In this document: piece after piece, positions 34,533 through 43,812 of the stretch
Layout of the letters: every line of letters starts with the position of its first letter
How positions within the stretch are numbered: the first letter of the stretch is position 1
Assembly: GCF_000341085.1 (NCBI RefSeq)
Contig: NZ_ANBA01000008.1
Span: 124,001-188,000, forward strand
Source of the DNA: Nocardiopsis ganjiahuensis DSM 45031
GTDB taxonomy: Bacteria > Actinomycetota > Actinomycetes > Streptosporangiales > Streptosporangiaceae
DNA: 64,000 bases
Direction of reading: 5' to 3'
Position numbers and translations under genes: made by a program
The notes under the pieces: model-generated
Databases searched by the model: none
What the model saw: the letters and a program-made list of their open reading frames with translations, nothing else
Told to the model about the DNA's origin: nothing

Positions 34533-36143
34533 CTACTCCCGGGGGCGCACGCCGGGGGAGCCGGAGTCGATGACGAACCTGGCCCGGTCGCGGATGGGCG
34601 CGCCCGGTTCGCTCACGTAGTCGACCACCCGGTAGTCGGCGGTCCACTCCGTGGGGGTGACCGTGTTGCGCACGTAGCCCCTGTTGCGGTTGATGAACTT
34701 GATGTGCGGGTTCTCCGCGAGCTGGACCGCGTCGCCCGGGTTCTGTTCCACCCCGTCGCGGCCGCTGGTGAAGGAGGTGCCCACCAGCTCGGTGGCCACG
34801 GTCTCCGAGTACGCGTCGTCGAAGTCGGCCTTGACGTCCACCACGTAGTTGGCGTGCACGTCGCCGGTGAGCACGACCGGGTTGGACACCCCGGCGATCT
34901 CGTCGCGGACGCTGTCCCGCTCGGCCTTGTAGTTGTCCCAGGCGTCGTCGCTGAAGTTGGTGGACTCTCCCTCGGCGAAGTCGCGCTGGGAGAAGAACAC
35001 CTGCTGGGCGAGGACGTTCCAGGTGGCGGTGGACTCGGCCAGCCCGCGGGAGAGCCACCGGCGCTGGTCGGCGCCGAGCAGGGTGCGCTCGGGGTCCTCG
35101 CGTTCGGAGTCCTCCACCTGCACGTCCCGGTACTGGCGGGTGTCGAGCAGGTGCATGTCGACCAGGTTGCCGAAGGTCAGCCTGCGGTACAGGTGCAGGT
35201 CGGGGCCGGCCGGACGCTGGGCGGCGCGCAGCGGCATGTGCTCGTAGTAGGCCTTGAGCGCGTGCTCGCGGCGGAGCAGGAACTCCTCGGGCGGGACGTC
35301 CTCCTCGTAGGAGGTGTCGTCGGCCCAGTTGTTCTCCAGCTCGTGGTCGTCGAAGACCACCGCCCACGGGAAGGCCGCGTGGGCCGCCTGGAGGTTGTGG
35401 TCGCTCTTGTACTGGGCGTGCCGGAGCCGGTACTCGGCCAGGGAGCGGACCTCCACCGCGGGGAAGTGGCCGCGGCCGATACTGCCCTGGTCGGCGGTTT
35501 CGTAGATGTAGTCGCCGAGGAAGGCCACCAGGTCCAGGTCCTCCTCGGCGAGGTGGGCCTGGGCGGTGTAGTGGCCGTGGGTGTAGCTCTGGCAGCTGGC
35601 GAACGCGAAGGCGAACCGGTCCAGACGGGTGCCCGGGACCGGGGCCGTCTTGGTACGGCCGACCGGGCTGATCTCGTTGCCGACCCGGAAACGGTAGAAG
35701 TACTCCGCCCGCGGTCGCAGCCGATCCAGTTCCACGTGCACCGAATAGGCCTGTTCGGGGCCGGTCTCGGTGGTGCCCGAAGCCGCGAGGGTGGCGAAGT
35801 CCTCGCTGTGCGAGACCTGCCACTCGACCTCGACCGTACGGTCGGGCATCCCGCCCAGACCGTCCTCGGCGAGCGGGTCGGGGGCCAGCCGGGTCCAGAG
35901 CACGACGCCGTCGTGGCGGGGGTCGCCGGACGCGACGCCCAGGGTGAAGGGTTCGGAGATCGCGCTGCCTCGGGGGGCGGAGGTGTCGGCGAGCGCGGAG
36001 GGGGCGCCCAGCGTGGTACCCAGCGCAGCGGCGCCCAGTGTGGCGGCCCCGCCGACCAGCGCCTGACGGCGGGTGGTGGCGGGTCCCGAGGCAGGGGTGG
36101 GGGATGAAGCGGTGGGGGAGGGGGATGCGGGTGTACCCGGCAT
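34533..36143 (-). CDS. phoD: Tat-exported alkaline phosphatase D (PhoD) phosphodiesterase
   Basis: A 536-residue secreted phosphomono/diesterase. The Tat signal has the twin arginines at 25-26 (TTRRQALVGGAATLGAAALG) and a signal-peptidase site near ALADTSA. The catalytic domain contains FAFASCQSY, VAFLGDYIYE, FDDHELENNW and LTGDVHANYV, the Ca/Fe ligands of PhoD, and the linking cysteine near the metal site. Its promoter region carries 11-bp direct repeats like a PhoP box, as expected for a phosphate-starvation gene. Confidence 0.9.
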   Translation of the reverse strand: MPGTPASPSPTASSPTPASGPATTRRQALVGGAATLGAAALGTTLGAPSALADTSAPRGSAISEPFTLGVASGDPRHDGVVLWTRLAPDPLAEDGLGGMPDRTVEVEWQVSHSEDFATLAASGTTETGPEQAYSVHVELDRLRPRAEYFYRFRVGNEISPVGRTKTAPVPGTRLDRFAFAFASCQSYTHGHYTAQAHLAEEDLDLVAFLGDYIYETADQGSIGRGHFPAVEVRSLAEYRLRHAQYKSDHNLQAAHAAFPWAVVFDDHELENNWADDTSYEEDVPPEEFLLRREHALKAYYEHMPLRAAQRPAGPDLHLYRRLTFGNLVDMHLLDTRQYRDVQVEDSEREDPERTLLGADQRRWLSRGLAESTATWNVLAQQVFFSQRDFAEGESTNFSDDAWDNYKAERDSVRDEIAGVSNPVVLTGDVHANYVVDVKADFDDAYSETVATELVGTSFTSGRDGVEQNPGDAVQLAENPHIKFINRNRGYVRNTVTPTEWTADYRVVDYVSEPGAPIRDRARFVIDSGSPGVRPRE

Positions 36144-36245
36144 TCACGGTCTCCTGGGGTCGGTGTGGAGGACCGCCCCGGCGGTGCCCGGGACGGAAGA
36201 AACCGTGCTCCATCCCGCCATGGAAAGCGGTACGGCTCAACGCCT

Positions 36246-36288
36246 ACACGGTGAACAATAGTCCCCCGCCAGTGACCAAAAGGTGACT
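36246..36288 (-). promoter_or_regulatory. PHO-box-like direct repeats upstream of phoD
   Basis: On the phoD strand, AGTCACCTTTT and GGTCACTGGCG are consecutive 11-base units resembling the PhoP repeat consensus G(G/T)TCAYYYR(G/C)G. A third unit, GTTCACCGTGT, follows 21 bases after the second. The group is about 100 bp upstream of the phoD ATG. Binding by PhoP is inferred. Confidence 0.5.
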
Positions 36289-36451
36289 GAGCGTCGTGAC
36301 CTGGGAGTTTCCGTTGCTTTTCGGGCGCCATGATCAGCCCGCCGCGCTCCTCCCCGCGCAAGGCCGCCGAGGGTCCGGTCCGGGGCCGGGCTGATGGGCT
36401 CGGCCGCCGTCGGAGCCCAGCCGTGAAACGGAGGGCGGACTCCGGTTGGCA

Positions 36452-36457
36452 TAAGGT
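36452..36457 (+). promoter_or_regulatory. -10 box TAAGGT, leaderless start
   Basis: TAAGGT ends seven bases before the ATG of the TetR regulator at 36465, with no Shine-Dalgarno sequence. Confidence 0.4.
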
Positions 36458-36464
36458 GGCGCGC

Positions 36465-37130
36465 ATGCCGCCCGAACCCTCTCGGAAGCCGCGCTCCGAC
36501 GCGCTGTACAACCGCCGACGCATCCTCGAGGCCGCCCGGGCGGCCTTCGCCGAGAAGGGGATCGAGGTGTCGATGACCGAGATCGCCCAGCGCGCCGGGG
36601 TCGGCATCGCCACCCTCTACCGGCACTTCCCGGCCAAGGAGGAACTGATCACCGGGACGTTCTCCGAGCAGCTCCAGACCTGTGTCGGCGCCCTCCACTC
36701 GGCCCTCGACGACCCCGACCCGTGGCGCGGGTTCTGCGGGTTCGTCGAGCAGCTGTGCGTGCTGCAGGTCCAGGACCGGGGCTTCAACTCCGTGTTCCGG
36801 GCGGCCTTCTCCGGCGGTGAACTCTTCGAGCAGGAGCGGATCCGGGCCGAGAACGCGTTCGCCGAACTCGCGCGCCGGGCGAAGGCCGCCGGACGGCTGC
36901 GCCCGGACTTCGTCCGCGACGACCTCACTCTGGTGATCATGGCCAACAGCGGGATCACCGCCGACTCCCGGGAGGACGCGCTGGCGGCCGCCCGACGCCT
37001 GTCGTCCTACTTCATCCAGGCCTTCAGGGCGGCCCCGGAACTCGGAGCCCTGCCTCCGGCGCCCCGTCTGGGACCGCATCCGGCTCTTCGCGGCGTCAAC
37101 TGGCAGAACCCCTCCGCCACCAGCGGCTGA
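36465..37130 (+). CDS. TetR family transcriptional regulator
   Basis: A 221-residue TetR repressor. The helix-turn-helix is at about 28-60 (VSMTEIAQRAGVGIATLYRHFPAKEEL). The C-terminal ligand domain resembles the SbtR/YcdC-like group with FVEQLCVLQVQDRGF. It is convergent with the quinone-reductase-like gene at 37.2 kb and divergent from phoD. It more plausibly controls the convergent redox gene or a distant target than phoD. Confidence 0.9.
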   Translation: MPPEPSRKPRSDALYNRRRILEAARAAFAEKGIEVSMTEIAQRAGVGIATLYRHFPAKEELITGTFSEQLQTCVGALHSALDDPDPWRGFCGFVEQLCVLQVQDRGFNSVFRAAFSGGELFEQERIRAENAFAELARRAKAAGRLRPDFVRDDLTLVIMANSGITADSREDALAAARRLSSYFIQAFRAAPELGALPPAPRLGPHPALRGVNWQNPSATSG

Positions 37131-37199
37131 CGCTCCCGGCCCGCCACCACACCGGTTCGCGGACCCGGCCCCGTGCGGGACCAGGGCAGCGGTTCGAGG

Positions 37200-38150
37200 T
37201 CAGGCCAGGCGGATGACGTGCTTGCCCCGCACCCCTCCGGCCTCCAGCGCACGGTGGGCCTCGGCGATGCCGGCCAGTTCGTGCACCGTGTCCACGACCG
37301 GTCGGACCTCGCCCCGCTCCACGTACCCGGCCAGGTCGGCGAAGAGCGCGGTCCCGGGGTTCCCGCTGAAGAACCCCACCCGGCGCGACCTCGTCACCGC
37401 GGCCCACACGAGGCGCAGGGCCGAGGCGAACGACCCGATGCCCACCGCCACCAGGCGCCCGTTCGGGGTGAGCAGCTTCTGGTAGGCGGGCAGATCGGTG
37501 GCGACGACGTCGATGATCGCGTCGAAGCGCTCCAGTCGCGCCAGCTCCGCGGGGCCGGTGACCGTGTAGTCGAAGGCCTCGTCGGCGCCCAGGCCGCGGA
37601 CGAAGTCGAGGTTGCGGGCCCCGGCCAGCGCGGTCACGTGCGCGCCCATCGCCTTGGCCAGTTGGACGACCACGCTCCCGACCCCGCCGCCGGCCCCGCG
37701 CACGAGCACCCGGTCGCCCGGTACGACCCGTGCCCTGTCCCGCAGGGCGGTGATGCCCGTGGTCCCTCCGGCGGGCAGCGAGGCCGCCTCCACCAGGTCG
37801 AGCCCCGCGGGACTGCGGGAAACCTGCCCGGGACGCACGGCCACGTACTCGGAGGTGGCGCTGCCCCCGGCCCGTCCCACGAAACCCCAGACCCGGTCAC
37901 CCACGGCGAGCCCGCTGACCCCGGTGCCCACCTCGGCGACCTCACCGGTGAAGTCGGTACCGATGCCCTTGGGGAAGCGCCGTCCGGTCAGCGGGGCGAG
38001 CCGTCCTGAACGCAGCATCAGCTCGCCGCCGTTCACGCTGCTGGCGTGCACCCGTACCAGGATCCGGCCCGGACCCGCCTCGGGACGGGGGACCCTGCCC
38101 TCGTACAGCACCTCGGGCGCCCCGTAGCTGTCGAAGCGGGCCGCGCGCAT
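37200..38150 (-). CDS. Zinc-free MDR oxidoreductase, quinone reductase-like
   Basis: A 316-residue medium-chain dehydrogenase/reductase without zinc-binding cysteines. It has VHASSVNGGELMLRSGR in the GroES-like domain, IGTDFTGEVAEVG, and the nucleotide-binding GAGGGVGSVVVQLAKAMGA. It is related to, but distinct from, the enzymes at 25.9 and 41.0 kb. ATG chosen at 38150; the family N-terminus begins MRA. The substrate is likely a quinone or enal/enone. Confidence 0.9.
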   Translation of the reverse strand: MRAARFDSYGAPEVLYEGRVPRPEAGPGRILVRVHASSVNGGELMLRSGRLAPLTGRRFPKGIGTDFTGEVAEVGTGVSGLAVGDRVWGFVGRAGGSATSEYVAVRPGQVSRSPAGLDLVEAASLPAGGTTGITALRDRARVVPGDRVLVRGAGGGVGSVVVQLAKAMGAHVTALAGARNLDFVRGLGADEAFDYTVTGPAELARLERFDAIIDVVATDLPAYQKLLTPNGRLVAVGIGSFASALRLVWAAVTRSRRVGFFSGNPGTALFADLAGYVERGEVRPVVDTVHELAGIAEAHRALEAGGVRGKHVIRLA

Positions 38151-38493
38151 CTGTACCAATGTCTTCTCCGTCCGTTCCGGTTCAGGAGAGGAACAGGCCG
38201 TTCTCTCTCCTGCCGTCATCGAAGGTAACGAGAGAAACGGAGGGCTTCCTCCGCTTGGCGCCGAAGTGAGAACCCCGTAGGCGCAATCCTCTCGGAAACC
38301 CGGGAACCGCCCCCGCTCCTCGGGTCCGGGCAGAAATCCCTCGCGCGCCCACGGCCCCATCCCCTACCCTGGACGCATGGACCAGCGACATTAACTCCTA
38401 GGCCGCGGCCGAGGCCGGTCCGAGGCGAACGCCCGCGCACCACCGGGTGGCCACCACCCCAGGTGCCCGTGTTCGTCCGACCGAAAGACCTCC
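38151..38493. other. Divergent intergenic region, 343 bp
   Basis: Promoters of the oxidoreductase and the MFS gene must lie here. One noticeable element is TACCCT (38365-38370) six bases before an ATG that opens a five-codon ORF (MDQRH, 38377-38394), about 100 bp upstream of the MFS start. I see no larger gene, repeat or dyad. Confidence 0.4.
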
Positions 38494-39792
38494 ATGACCA
38501 CCCTGCCCTCGCGCGTGTGCGACACGCGTCTGTCCAGGCTGACCAGGCCGCTCTACGCCTACGCCCTCCTCGAGGAGTTCGTCCTCCTCTATCCGCTGTA
38601 CGCCCTGCTCTTCACCGAGACCGGGCTGTCCGTCACCCAGATCAGCTCGCTCTTCGTCCTGTGGTCCCTGACCAGTGTGCTCCTGACGGTCCCCGCCGGA
38701 GCCTGGGCCGACATCGTGCCCCGCCGCTACCTGCTGGCCACCGCACCGCTGCTGACCGGAGCGGGCTTCGCGCTCTGGCTGCTCTTCCCCTCCTACTGGG
38801 TGTTCGCCCTGGGCTTCGTGCTGTGGGGCACGGCCGGAGCCCTGGTCTCCGGTGCCTTCGAGGCGCTGGTCTACACCGAACTCGCGCACCGGGGCAGCGC
38901 CCACGGGTACGCGCGGATCATGGGCGTGACCCGCGCCCTCGGGGTGGCCGCGGTGGGCGCGGCGACGCTGCTGGCCGTGCCGGTGATGGCCCACGGCGGT
39001 TACACCGCGATCGGCCTGGCCAGCGTGGCCGCCTGCGTGCTGTGCGCGCTGGCCGGTCTGGCCCTGCCCGAGCACCGGACCCGGAGCTCTCGCAGTTCCC
39101 ACGGCTCACCGGGCTCCGACGGCCTCCGAGAGCCCGAAGAGCCCCGGGAATCCGGCACCGGACCCGAAGCCGCAACCGAGCCCGGCTACCTCGAAACCCT
39201 GCGACTCGGCCTGGCCGAGGCCCGCAGCAGCCGCGCCGTACGCAACGCCATCGTGCTGGTCGTGGCCATCACCGCGTTCTGGGGGATGCTCGAGGAGTAC
39301 GTGCCCCTGCTGGCGGCCTCCTCCGGGGTCACCACCGAGCACGTTCCCCTGGTGGTGCTGACGGTGTGGGTCTGCGTCACCCTGGGCGGTCTGCTCGCCG
39401 GCCCGGCCGCCCGATTGTCACCGCGCATCCTCGGGGCGCTCCTGGCCCTGGCCGCCGCGGCCGTCGCCGTCGGCGCGCTGCTGGGCAACCCCGCGGGCTG
39501 GGTACTGCTGGGCTGCGGTTTCGGGGTGTGCCAGATGATGAACGTGGTCGCCGACGCCCGGCTCCAGGACAGCATCACCGGTGCCGGCCGGGCCACCGTC
39601 ACCTCGTTGTCCGGGGCCGGAACGGACGCGGTCGGTGTCGTGTCCTACCTGCTGTACGCGGGGGTGTTCCTGGCGCTCGGACACGGGCCGGCCTTCGTGC
39701 TGTTCTCCGTCCCGTACCTGTTCGCCGCCGTCCTGATGGCCCGGGTCGGCCGACCCCGGTCCCCGCGCCCGGCCGCGCCCCCGGCCGGGTGA
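38494..39792 (+). CDS. MFS transporter
   Basis: A 432-residue major facilitator with 12 predicted helices and a hydrophilic central loop (about 190-230) rich in Ser, Glu and Pro. The N-terminal motif VLLTVPAGAWADIVPRRYLL is the loop 2-3 signature, and ALVSGAFEALVYTELAHRG matches the group of MFS proteins resembling YfcJ/DHA1 exporters. Substrate unknown. Transcribed alone. Confidence 0.8.
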   Translation: MTTLPSRVCDTRLSRLTRPLYAYALLEEFVLLYPLYALLFTETGLSVTQISSLFVLWSLTSVLLTVPAGAWADIVPRRYLLATAPLLTGAGFALWLLFPSYWVFALGFVLWGTAGALVSGAFEALVYTELAHRGSAHGYARIMGVTRALGVAAVGAATLLAVPVMAHGGYTAIGLASVAACVLCALAGLALPEHRTRSSRSSHGSPGSDGLREPEEPRESGTGPEAATEPGYLETLRLGLAEARSSRAVRNAIVLVVAITAFWGMLEEYVPLLAASSGVTTEHVPLVVLTVWVCVTLGGLLAGPAARLSPRILGALLALAAAAVAVGALLGNPAGWVLLGCGFGVCQMMNVVADARLQDSITGAGRATVTSLSGAGTDAVGVVSYLLYAGVFLALGHGPAFVLFSVPYLFAAVLMARVGRPRSPRPAAPPAG

Positions 39793-40034
39793 GCCGGAGC
39801 CGCTCCGGGTGACCTGACCTCCCTGGAGAATTTCCCGGGTTCGGCACCTGCTCCGGCCGAACCCATCCGCCTCGGCACGCGTCTTCCCTGTGTCGGAGTC
39901 TCCACGCTCCGGTACGGGCGCGGCGGACCCCGGTCCACCGTGTGGGACCGTGCCCGAGGACGGCGGGTCACGGTGCACGGGCCGTAGGTGACGAGGGACC
40001 ACCTGCGGCCCGCCCGATTTTTCCGCGCCCCCTG

Positions 40035-40062
40035 TTGATCCCCTTGCGTCCGTGAATAGCAT
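40035..40062 (+). promoter_or_regulatory. Promoter TTGATC-N16-TAGCAT, leaderless start
   Basis: A clear -35 (TTGATC, 40035-40040) and -10 (TAGCAT, 40057-40062) lie immediately upstream. The GTG start follows the -10 box by eight bases, so the mRNA probably begins at the start codon. Confidence 0.6.
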
Positions 40063-40070
40063 CGTTTGTT

Positions 40071-40919
40071 GTGACACACCCGACGGCGAACACCGCGAAC
40101 AGTGACGGCTCGGGTCTCGCGTTCGTACGCGGGATCAGCGTCAGTTACACCGACCGTGGAGCAGGATGCCCCGTCCTGTTCATCCACGGACACCCCCTCG
40201 ATCGGAGTATGTGGGAACCCCAGGTCAGATCACTGGCCGGGCGGGGATACCGGACGATCGTCCCGGACCTGCGCGGCTACGGGCGCAGCACCGTCGTGCC
40301 CGGGGTGACCTCGATGGAGACCCTCGCCCGGGATCTGGCCGCCCTCCTGGACCACCTGGAGCTGGACGTGGTCAACGTGGTGGGCCTGTCCATGGGCGGG
40401 CAGGTCGCACTGGAGCTGTACCGGCTCTTCCCCGACCGGGTGGACTCGCTGACCCTGGCGGCGACCAACCCGATGCCCGAGACCGACCAGGGCAGGCTCG
40501 CACGCAAGCGCATGGCCGCACGCCTGCGCGAGGAGGGCATGCGCGGCTACGCCGACGAGATGCTGGTCGGCATGATGACCGCCGAGAACGTGCGGGACCT
40601 TCCAGCCGTCGCCGACCACGTGCGGGCCATGATGTACGCCGCCCCGCCCGAGGGGGTGGCCGCCGCCCAGCTGGGCCGGGCCGAACGCCCCGACCACACC
40701 CTGCTGCTCAAGCGCATCTCCGCGCCCACCCTGCTCGTGGTGGGGCAGTACGACGGCTTCACCCCGCCCGAGGGCGCCGAGCTCATGCACGTCCGGGTCC
40801 CGGACTCGGTCGTGGAGATCATCGAGGGCGCGGGCCACCTGCCCAACCTGGAGCGCCCGGACCGGTTCAACGAGGTCCTGCGCCGCTTCCTGGAACAGGC
40901 CCGGGCCAGAACCCGCTGA
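40071..40919 (+). CDS. Alpha/beta hydrolase
   Basis: A 282-residue alpha/beta-hydrolase fold enzyme. Oxyanion-hole motif LFIHGHPLD, nucleophile elbow GLSMGGQ (S107), acid in VVGQYDGFTPP and histidine in IEGAGHLPNLERPD form a complete triad. Similar proteins are esterases, 3-oxoadipate enol-lactonases or haloperoxidase-like hydrolases. The GTG start is supported by the promoter position. Substrate unknown. Confidence 0.9.
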   Translation: MTHPTANTANSDGSGLAFVRGISVSYTDRGAGCPVLFIHGHPLDRSMWEPQVRSLAGRGYRTIVPDLRGYGRSTVVPGVTSMETLARDLAALLDHLELDVVNVVGLSMGGQVALELYRLFPDRVDSLTLAATNPMPETDQGRLARKRMAARLREEGMRGYADEMLVGMMTAENVRDLPAVADHVRAMMYAAPPEGVAAAQLGRAERPDHTLLLKRISAPTLLVVGQYDGFTPPEGAELMHVRVPDSVVEIIEGAGHLPNLERPDRFNEVLRRFLEQARARTR

Positions 40920-40951
40920 CCCCGGGCAGCGGCCCGCCGTCGCGATCGGGA

Positions 40952-41881
40952 TCAGCCGACGTCCAGAACGGCCTTGCCGTGGATGCGCCGCTCTCGGAGG
41001 CCCTCGATGACCTCGCCTGCGGCGGCCCAGGGGCCTCGCCAGGCGATCTGGGGGTCGAGGAGGCCGTCGTGGACCTGTCGGGCGAGCCAGCCGAGGTCGC
41101 CGGCCGGGTTGCCCTGGCCGGCGGTGTGGAAGGTGACGAGCCTTCGCCGGGGGCGGTCCGGGGTCCCGAAGAGGGAGCCGTGGGGGAAGCGCTCGGGTAG
41201 CCCGGCGGCGTGCCCCACTGCGACCAGGACTCCGTTGTCGGCGAGCTGTTCGAAGGAATCGACGAGTGTGGCCCCACCGACGAGGTCGATGACGGCGTCC
41301 ACCCGGTGGAGCACGTCCCTCGGTTCGCCGACCACATCGTGTGCGCCCAGGGAGCGGAGTTCGGCGCCGTGGGTGTCGACCCCGCTGGTGAGAGCGGTGA
41401 CGTGTGCGCCGCCGAGCCTGGCGAGCTGGACGGTGAAGCGTCCCACGCCGCCGGACGCTCCGGTGACGAGCACGCGGCGGCCCAGAATCGGTCCGGCCTC
41501 GTGGAGCGCGCGGAGGGCGGTGAACCCGGCGACGGGGAGGGCCGCGAGCGCGCCCGGGTCGGTTCCGGGTGGTGCGACGGCGAGTGTGTCGGCCCTGACC
41601 GCCCGCAGCTCGGCCCACGCCCCCGCTGCTCCCAGAGATATCACCGGTGTTCCCACCGCCGGACCGGAGCCGTCCGCGGCGGCCCGTTCGACAATTCCGG
41701 CGGCGTCCCAGCCGAGGACGGTACCGTCGTCCGCCTCGTCGATCCCCCCGACCGCCTCGCCGAAGTTCACCGACACCGCACGCACGCGCACGAGCGCCTC
41801 ATCCCTCGCGGGCTCGGGGTCCTCCACGGCACTCAGCCGCACGCCGCCGGGGGCGGCATGGTCGACGACGAGAGCACGCAT
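40952..41881 (-). CDS. Zinc-free MDR oxidoreductase
   Basis: A 309-residue medium-chain dehydrogenase/reductase with VRVRAVSVNFGEAVGG in the GroES-like domain, LGWDAAGIVERAAADG, and the NADP-binding TGASGGVGRFTVQLARLGG. The catalytic zinc ligands are absent. The AGGAGG ribosome-binding site fixes the ATG at 41881. It is divergent from a TetR regulator 106 bp away, its likely repressor. A quinone or enone substrate is inferred from the family. Confidence 0.9.
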   Translation of the reverse strand: MRALVVDHAAPGGVRLSAVEDPEPARDEALVRVRAVSVNFGEAVGGIDEADDGTVLGWDAAGIVERAAADGSGPAVGTPVISLGAAGAWAELRAVRADTLAVAPPGTDPGALAALPVAGFTALRALHEAGPILGRRVLVTGASGGVGRFTVQLARLGGAHVTALTSGVDTHGAELRSLGAHDVVGEPRDVLHRVDAVIDLVGGATLVDSFEQLADNGVLVAVGHAAGLPERFPHGSLFGTPDRPRRRLVTFHTAGQGNPAGDLGWLARQVHDGLLDPQIAWRGPWAAAGEVIEGLRERRIHGKAVLDVG

Positions 41882-41900
41882 ACTGATCCTCCTCTGCCAA

Positions 41901-41981
41901 AGTGCCACTCTGTGACACTTGGCATAAAGTAGCACATGGCACAGGATGGCTTATGGCATGTGATGGCGGCTGGGCTAGCCT
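41901..41981. promoter_or_regulatory. Divergent operator/promoter region with AGTG-C-CACT dyad
   Basis: AGTG-C-CACT (41901-41909) lies near the start of the oxidoreductase gene. Further TGGCA-containing copies follow within 60 bp. The TetR gene has ATGGCA (-35, 41953-41958), a 17-bp spacer and TAGCCT (-10, 41976-41981), which is six bases before its ATG. Control of both genes by the TetR protein is inferred. Confidence 0.45.
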
Positions 41982-41987
41982 GGTGGA

Positions 41988-42680
41988 ATGTCCACGAACA
42001 CCCCTGCCGGCTCGACAGGTTCGGCCACCGTCTCTCCGTCCGCGCCGACCATGGGGCTGCGGGCGAGGAAGGTGCGGCAGACCCGGAACGCACTGGTCGA
42101 CAAGGCGCTGGAGATGTTCACCGACCGCGGATTCGACGGTGTGACGCTCGACGATCTCTGCGACGCGGTTCAGGTGTCCAGGCGCACCTTCTTCCGCCGC
42201 TTCCGGAACAAGGAGGACGTCGTCCTGGCCCCCATGGACGATCTCTGGGCGGAGTTCCTTGAGCGCCTGGCCCAGGCGCCTCTCAATGAGCCGTCCCTGG
42301 TCGGATTCCTGGGCGGGGTACTGGGTGACGCGATCACGCTGATGCCCGAGGGCTGGGAAGCCCGCATGCTCGCCAGCACCCGGCTCACCAACGCCACGGC
42401 GTCGATCGGGGTGGAGTCGCTCGCCGTGTGCGAACGTACGCGCACGGCGTCGACAGGGATCCTGGAACAGCGCTTCGACATGGGCGACGCGGACCCGGTC
42501 GAGGTGTCGTTGTCCGTGAGAATGCTCGTCGCCGGATACCAGACCGCGGTCGAGCTCTGGCTCGACGGTTCAGAGCGGTCCGGCGCACCCGACCTGGCGG
42601 AGACGACCAGAAGCGTGATGTCGGCCCTGCCCCGAAGCGTCACGACCGCACTGAGCCCGCGCGGGCCCCGCCAGGAGTGA
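41988..42680 (+). CDS. TetR family transcriptional regulator
   Basis: A 230-residue TetR protein. The helix-turn-helix (about 38-70) reads FDGVTLDDLCDAVQVSRRTFFRRFRNKEDVV in outline. The C-terminal domain is of the MftR/TetR_C type with WLDGSERSGAPDLAETTRSVM near the end. It is divergent from an MDR oxidoreductase. The start follows a -10 box by six bases, consistent with a leaderless transcript. Confidence 0.9.
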   Translation: MSTNTPAGSTGSATVSPSAPTMGLRARKVRQTRNALVDKALEMFTDRGFDGVTLDDLCDAVQVSRRTFFRRFRNKEDVVLAPMDDLWAEFLERLAQAPLNEPSLVGFLGGVLGDAITLMPEGWEARMLASTRLTNATASIGVESLAVCERTRTASTGILEQRFDMGDADPVEVSLSVRMLVAGYQTAVELWLDGSERSGAPDLAETTRSVMSALPRSVTTALSPRGPRQE

Positions 42681-42723
42681 CCGGGCCCGCACGGGGCAGG
42701 AACAGCAGGGCCGGGGCGCGGTC

Positions 42724-43602
42724 CTAGACCGTACTCTTCTCGACCGGGAGCCAGAGCTCGCCCGAGGCGACACCCGGGTCCTGTTCGTCGTACTCCACAC
42801 GCAGCATGTTCGAGCCGGGACGCAGTTGGTAGGCGGGGTTGGACGGGAACCACTCGGAGTAGGCGTACGCCCAGATCCGCTGGATGGCCTCGGGGAAGGC
42901 GAACCGTTCGAACGGGAAGACGACCCAGGCGCCCGTGGGCTCTTCCAGGGCCGCCATCCCTTCAGGGACCTGCGCGGCCGAGGTCGCGGCGGCCTGGTAG
43001 TAGTCGACGTCGCTGCCCTCTCCGCCGTCCGGGTCCAAGGCGACGGTGACGCCCAGGATGCCGTGCGGCTCCTGGTCGGACAGCGCCTCGATTTTCTTCG
43101 AGGTGGCGTCGTCGATGCCCTTGACGAACTCGACCATGGGCTGGTTGACGCCCTCGTACACCAGTGGCACCCGGGCCCTGGGGCCGATGAGGCGGAACGC
43201 CTCCTTCTCGATGATTCGGTAACGCATGGCGGTGTTCCCTTCGACGGTGAGACGGAAGGCCAGTCGCGACTGGGAGTTGAGTGCCGCACCCGTCCGGCGG
43301 GCCTCGCCGGGGCTGACCCCGTGCATGGCCCGGAACGCCCGGCCGAAGGCCTCGGCGGATCCGTAGCCGTAGCGGACCGCGATGTCGAGCAGGGTGTCCC
43401 TGCCCTCCATCACCTCGGCCCCGGCCAGGGTGAGGCGGCGCCGACGCACGTACTCCGACAGCGGCATCCCGGACAGCGCCGAGAACATCCGACGGAAGTG
43501 GTGCTCGGAGGTGAGCACGGTCCGCGCCATCGCGGCCGCGTCCACCGGCTCGTCCAGGTTCGACTCGACCTGTTCGAGTGCCTTGTTCAACCGGTCCAGC
43601 AT
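42724..43602 (-). CDS. AraC family regulator with GyrI-like effector domain
   Basis: A 292-residue regulator with the AraC double helix-turn-helix at the N-terminus (AMARTVLTSEHHFRRMFSAL and VRYGYGSAEAFGRAFRAMHGVSP) and a GyrI-like/BacE small-molecule-binding domain at 125-292 (IIEKEAFRLIGPRARVPL...WAYAYSEWFPSNPAYQL). This Rob/BmrR-type layout binds hydrophobic drugs. It is divergent from an MFS exporter about 210 bp away, which it could control as a multidrug response. Confidence 0.9.
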   Translation of the reverse strand: MLDRLNKALEQVESNLDEPVDAAAMARTVLTSEHHFRRMFSALSGMPLSEYVRRRRLTLAGAEVMEGRDTLLDIAVRYGYGSAEAFGRAFRAMHGVSPGEARRTGAALNSQSRLAFRLTVEGNTAMRYRIIEKEAFRLIGPRARVPLVYEGVNQPMVEFVKGIDDATSKKIEALSDQEPHGILGVTVALDPDGGEGSDVDYYQAAATSAAQVPEGMAALEEPTGAWVVFPFERFAFPEAIQRIWAYAYSEWFPSNPAYQLRPGSNMLRVEYDEQDPGVASGELWLPVEKSTV

Positions 43603-43812
43603 TCGTGCCTCCCTCTTTCATCACCCAAATTACGGACGGGCCGCCCTCCCCGACCCGACAGTTGCCGTGCGCCTCCGGTCAGGTCGACGCCGCTCCGGCA
43701 CCCTCCCCGACCTGTGCCTTCGCCGGGCTTCTGCCAGCGGGAGAACCGTCTGTCGCCCCCGCCCCCTACCGTGCCAGGGTGAAGCCGTACGATCCCCCAC
43801 CTGGAAGGCCCC

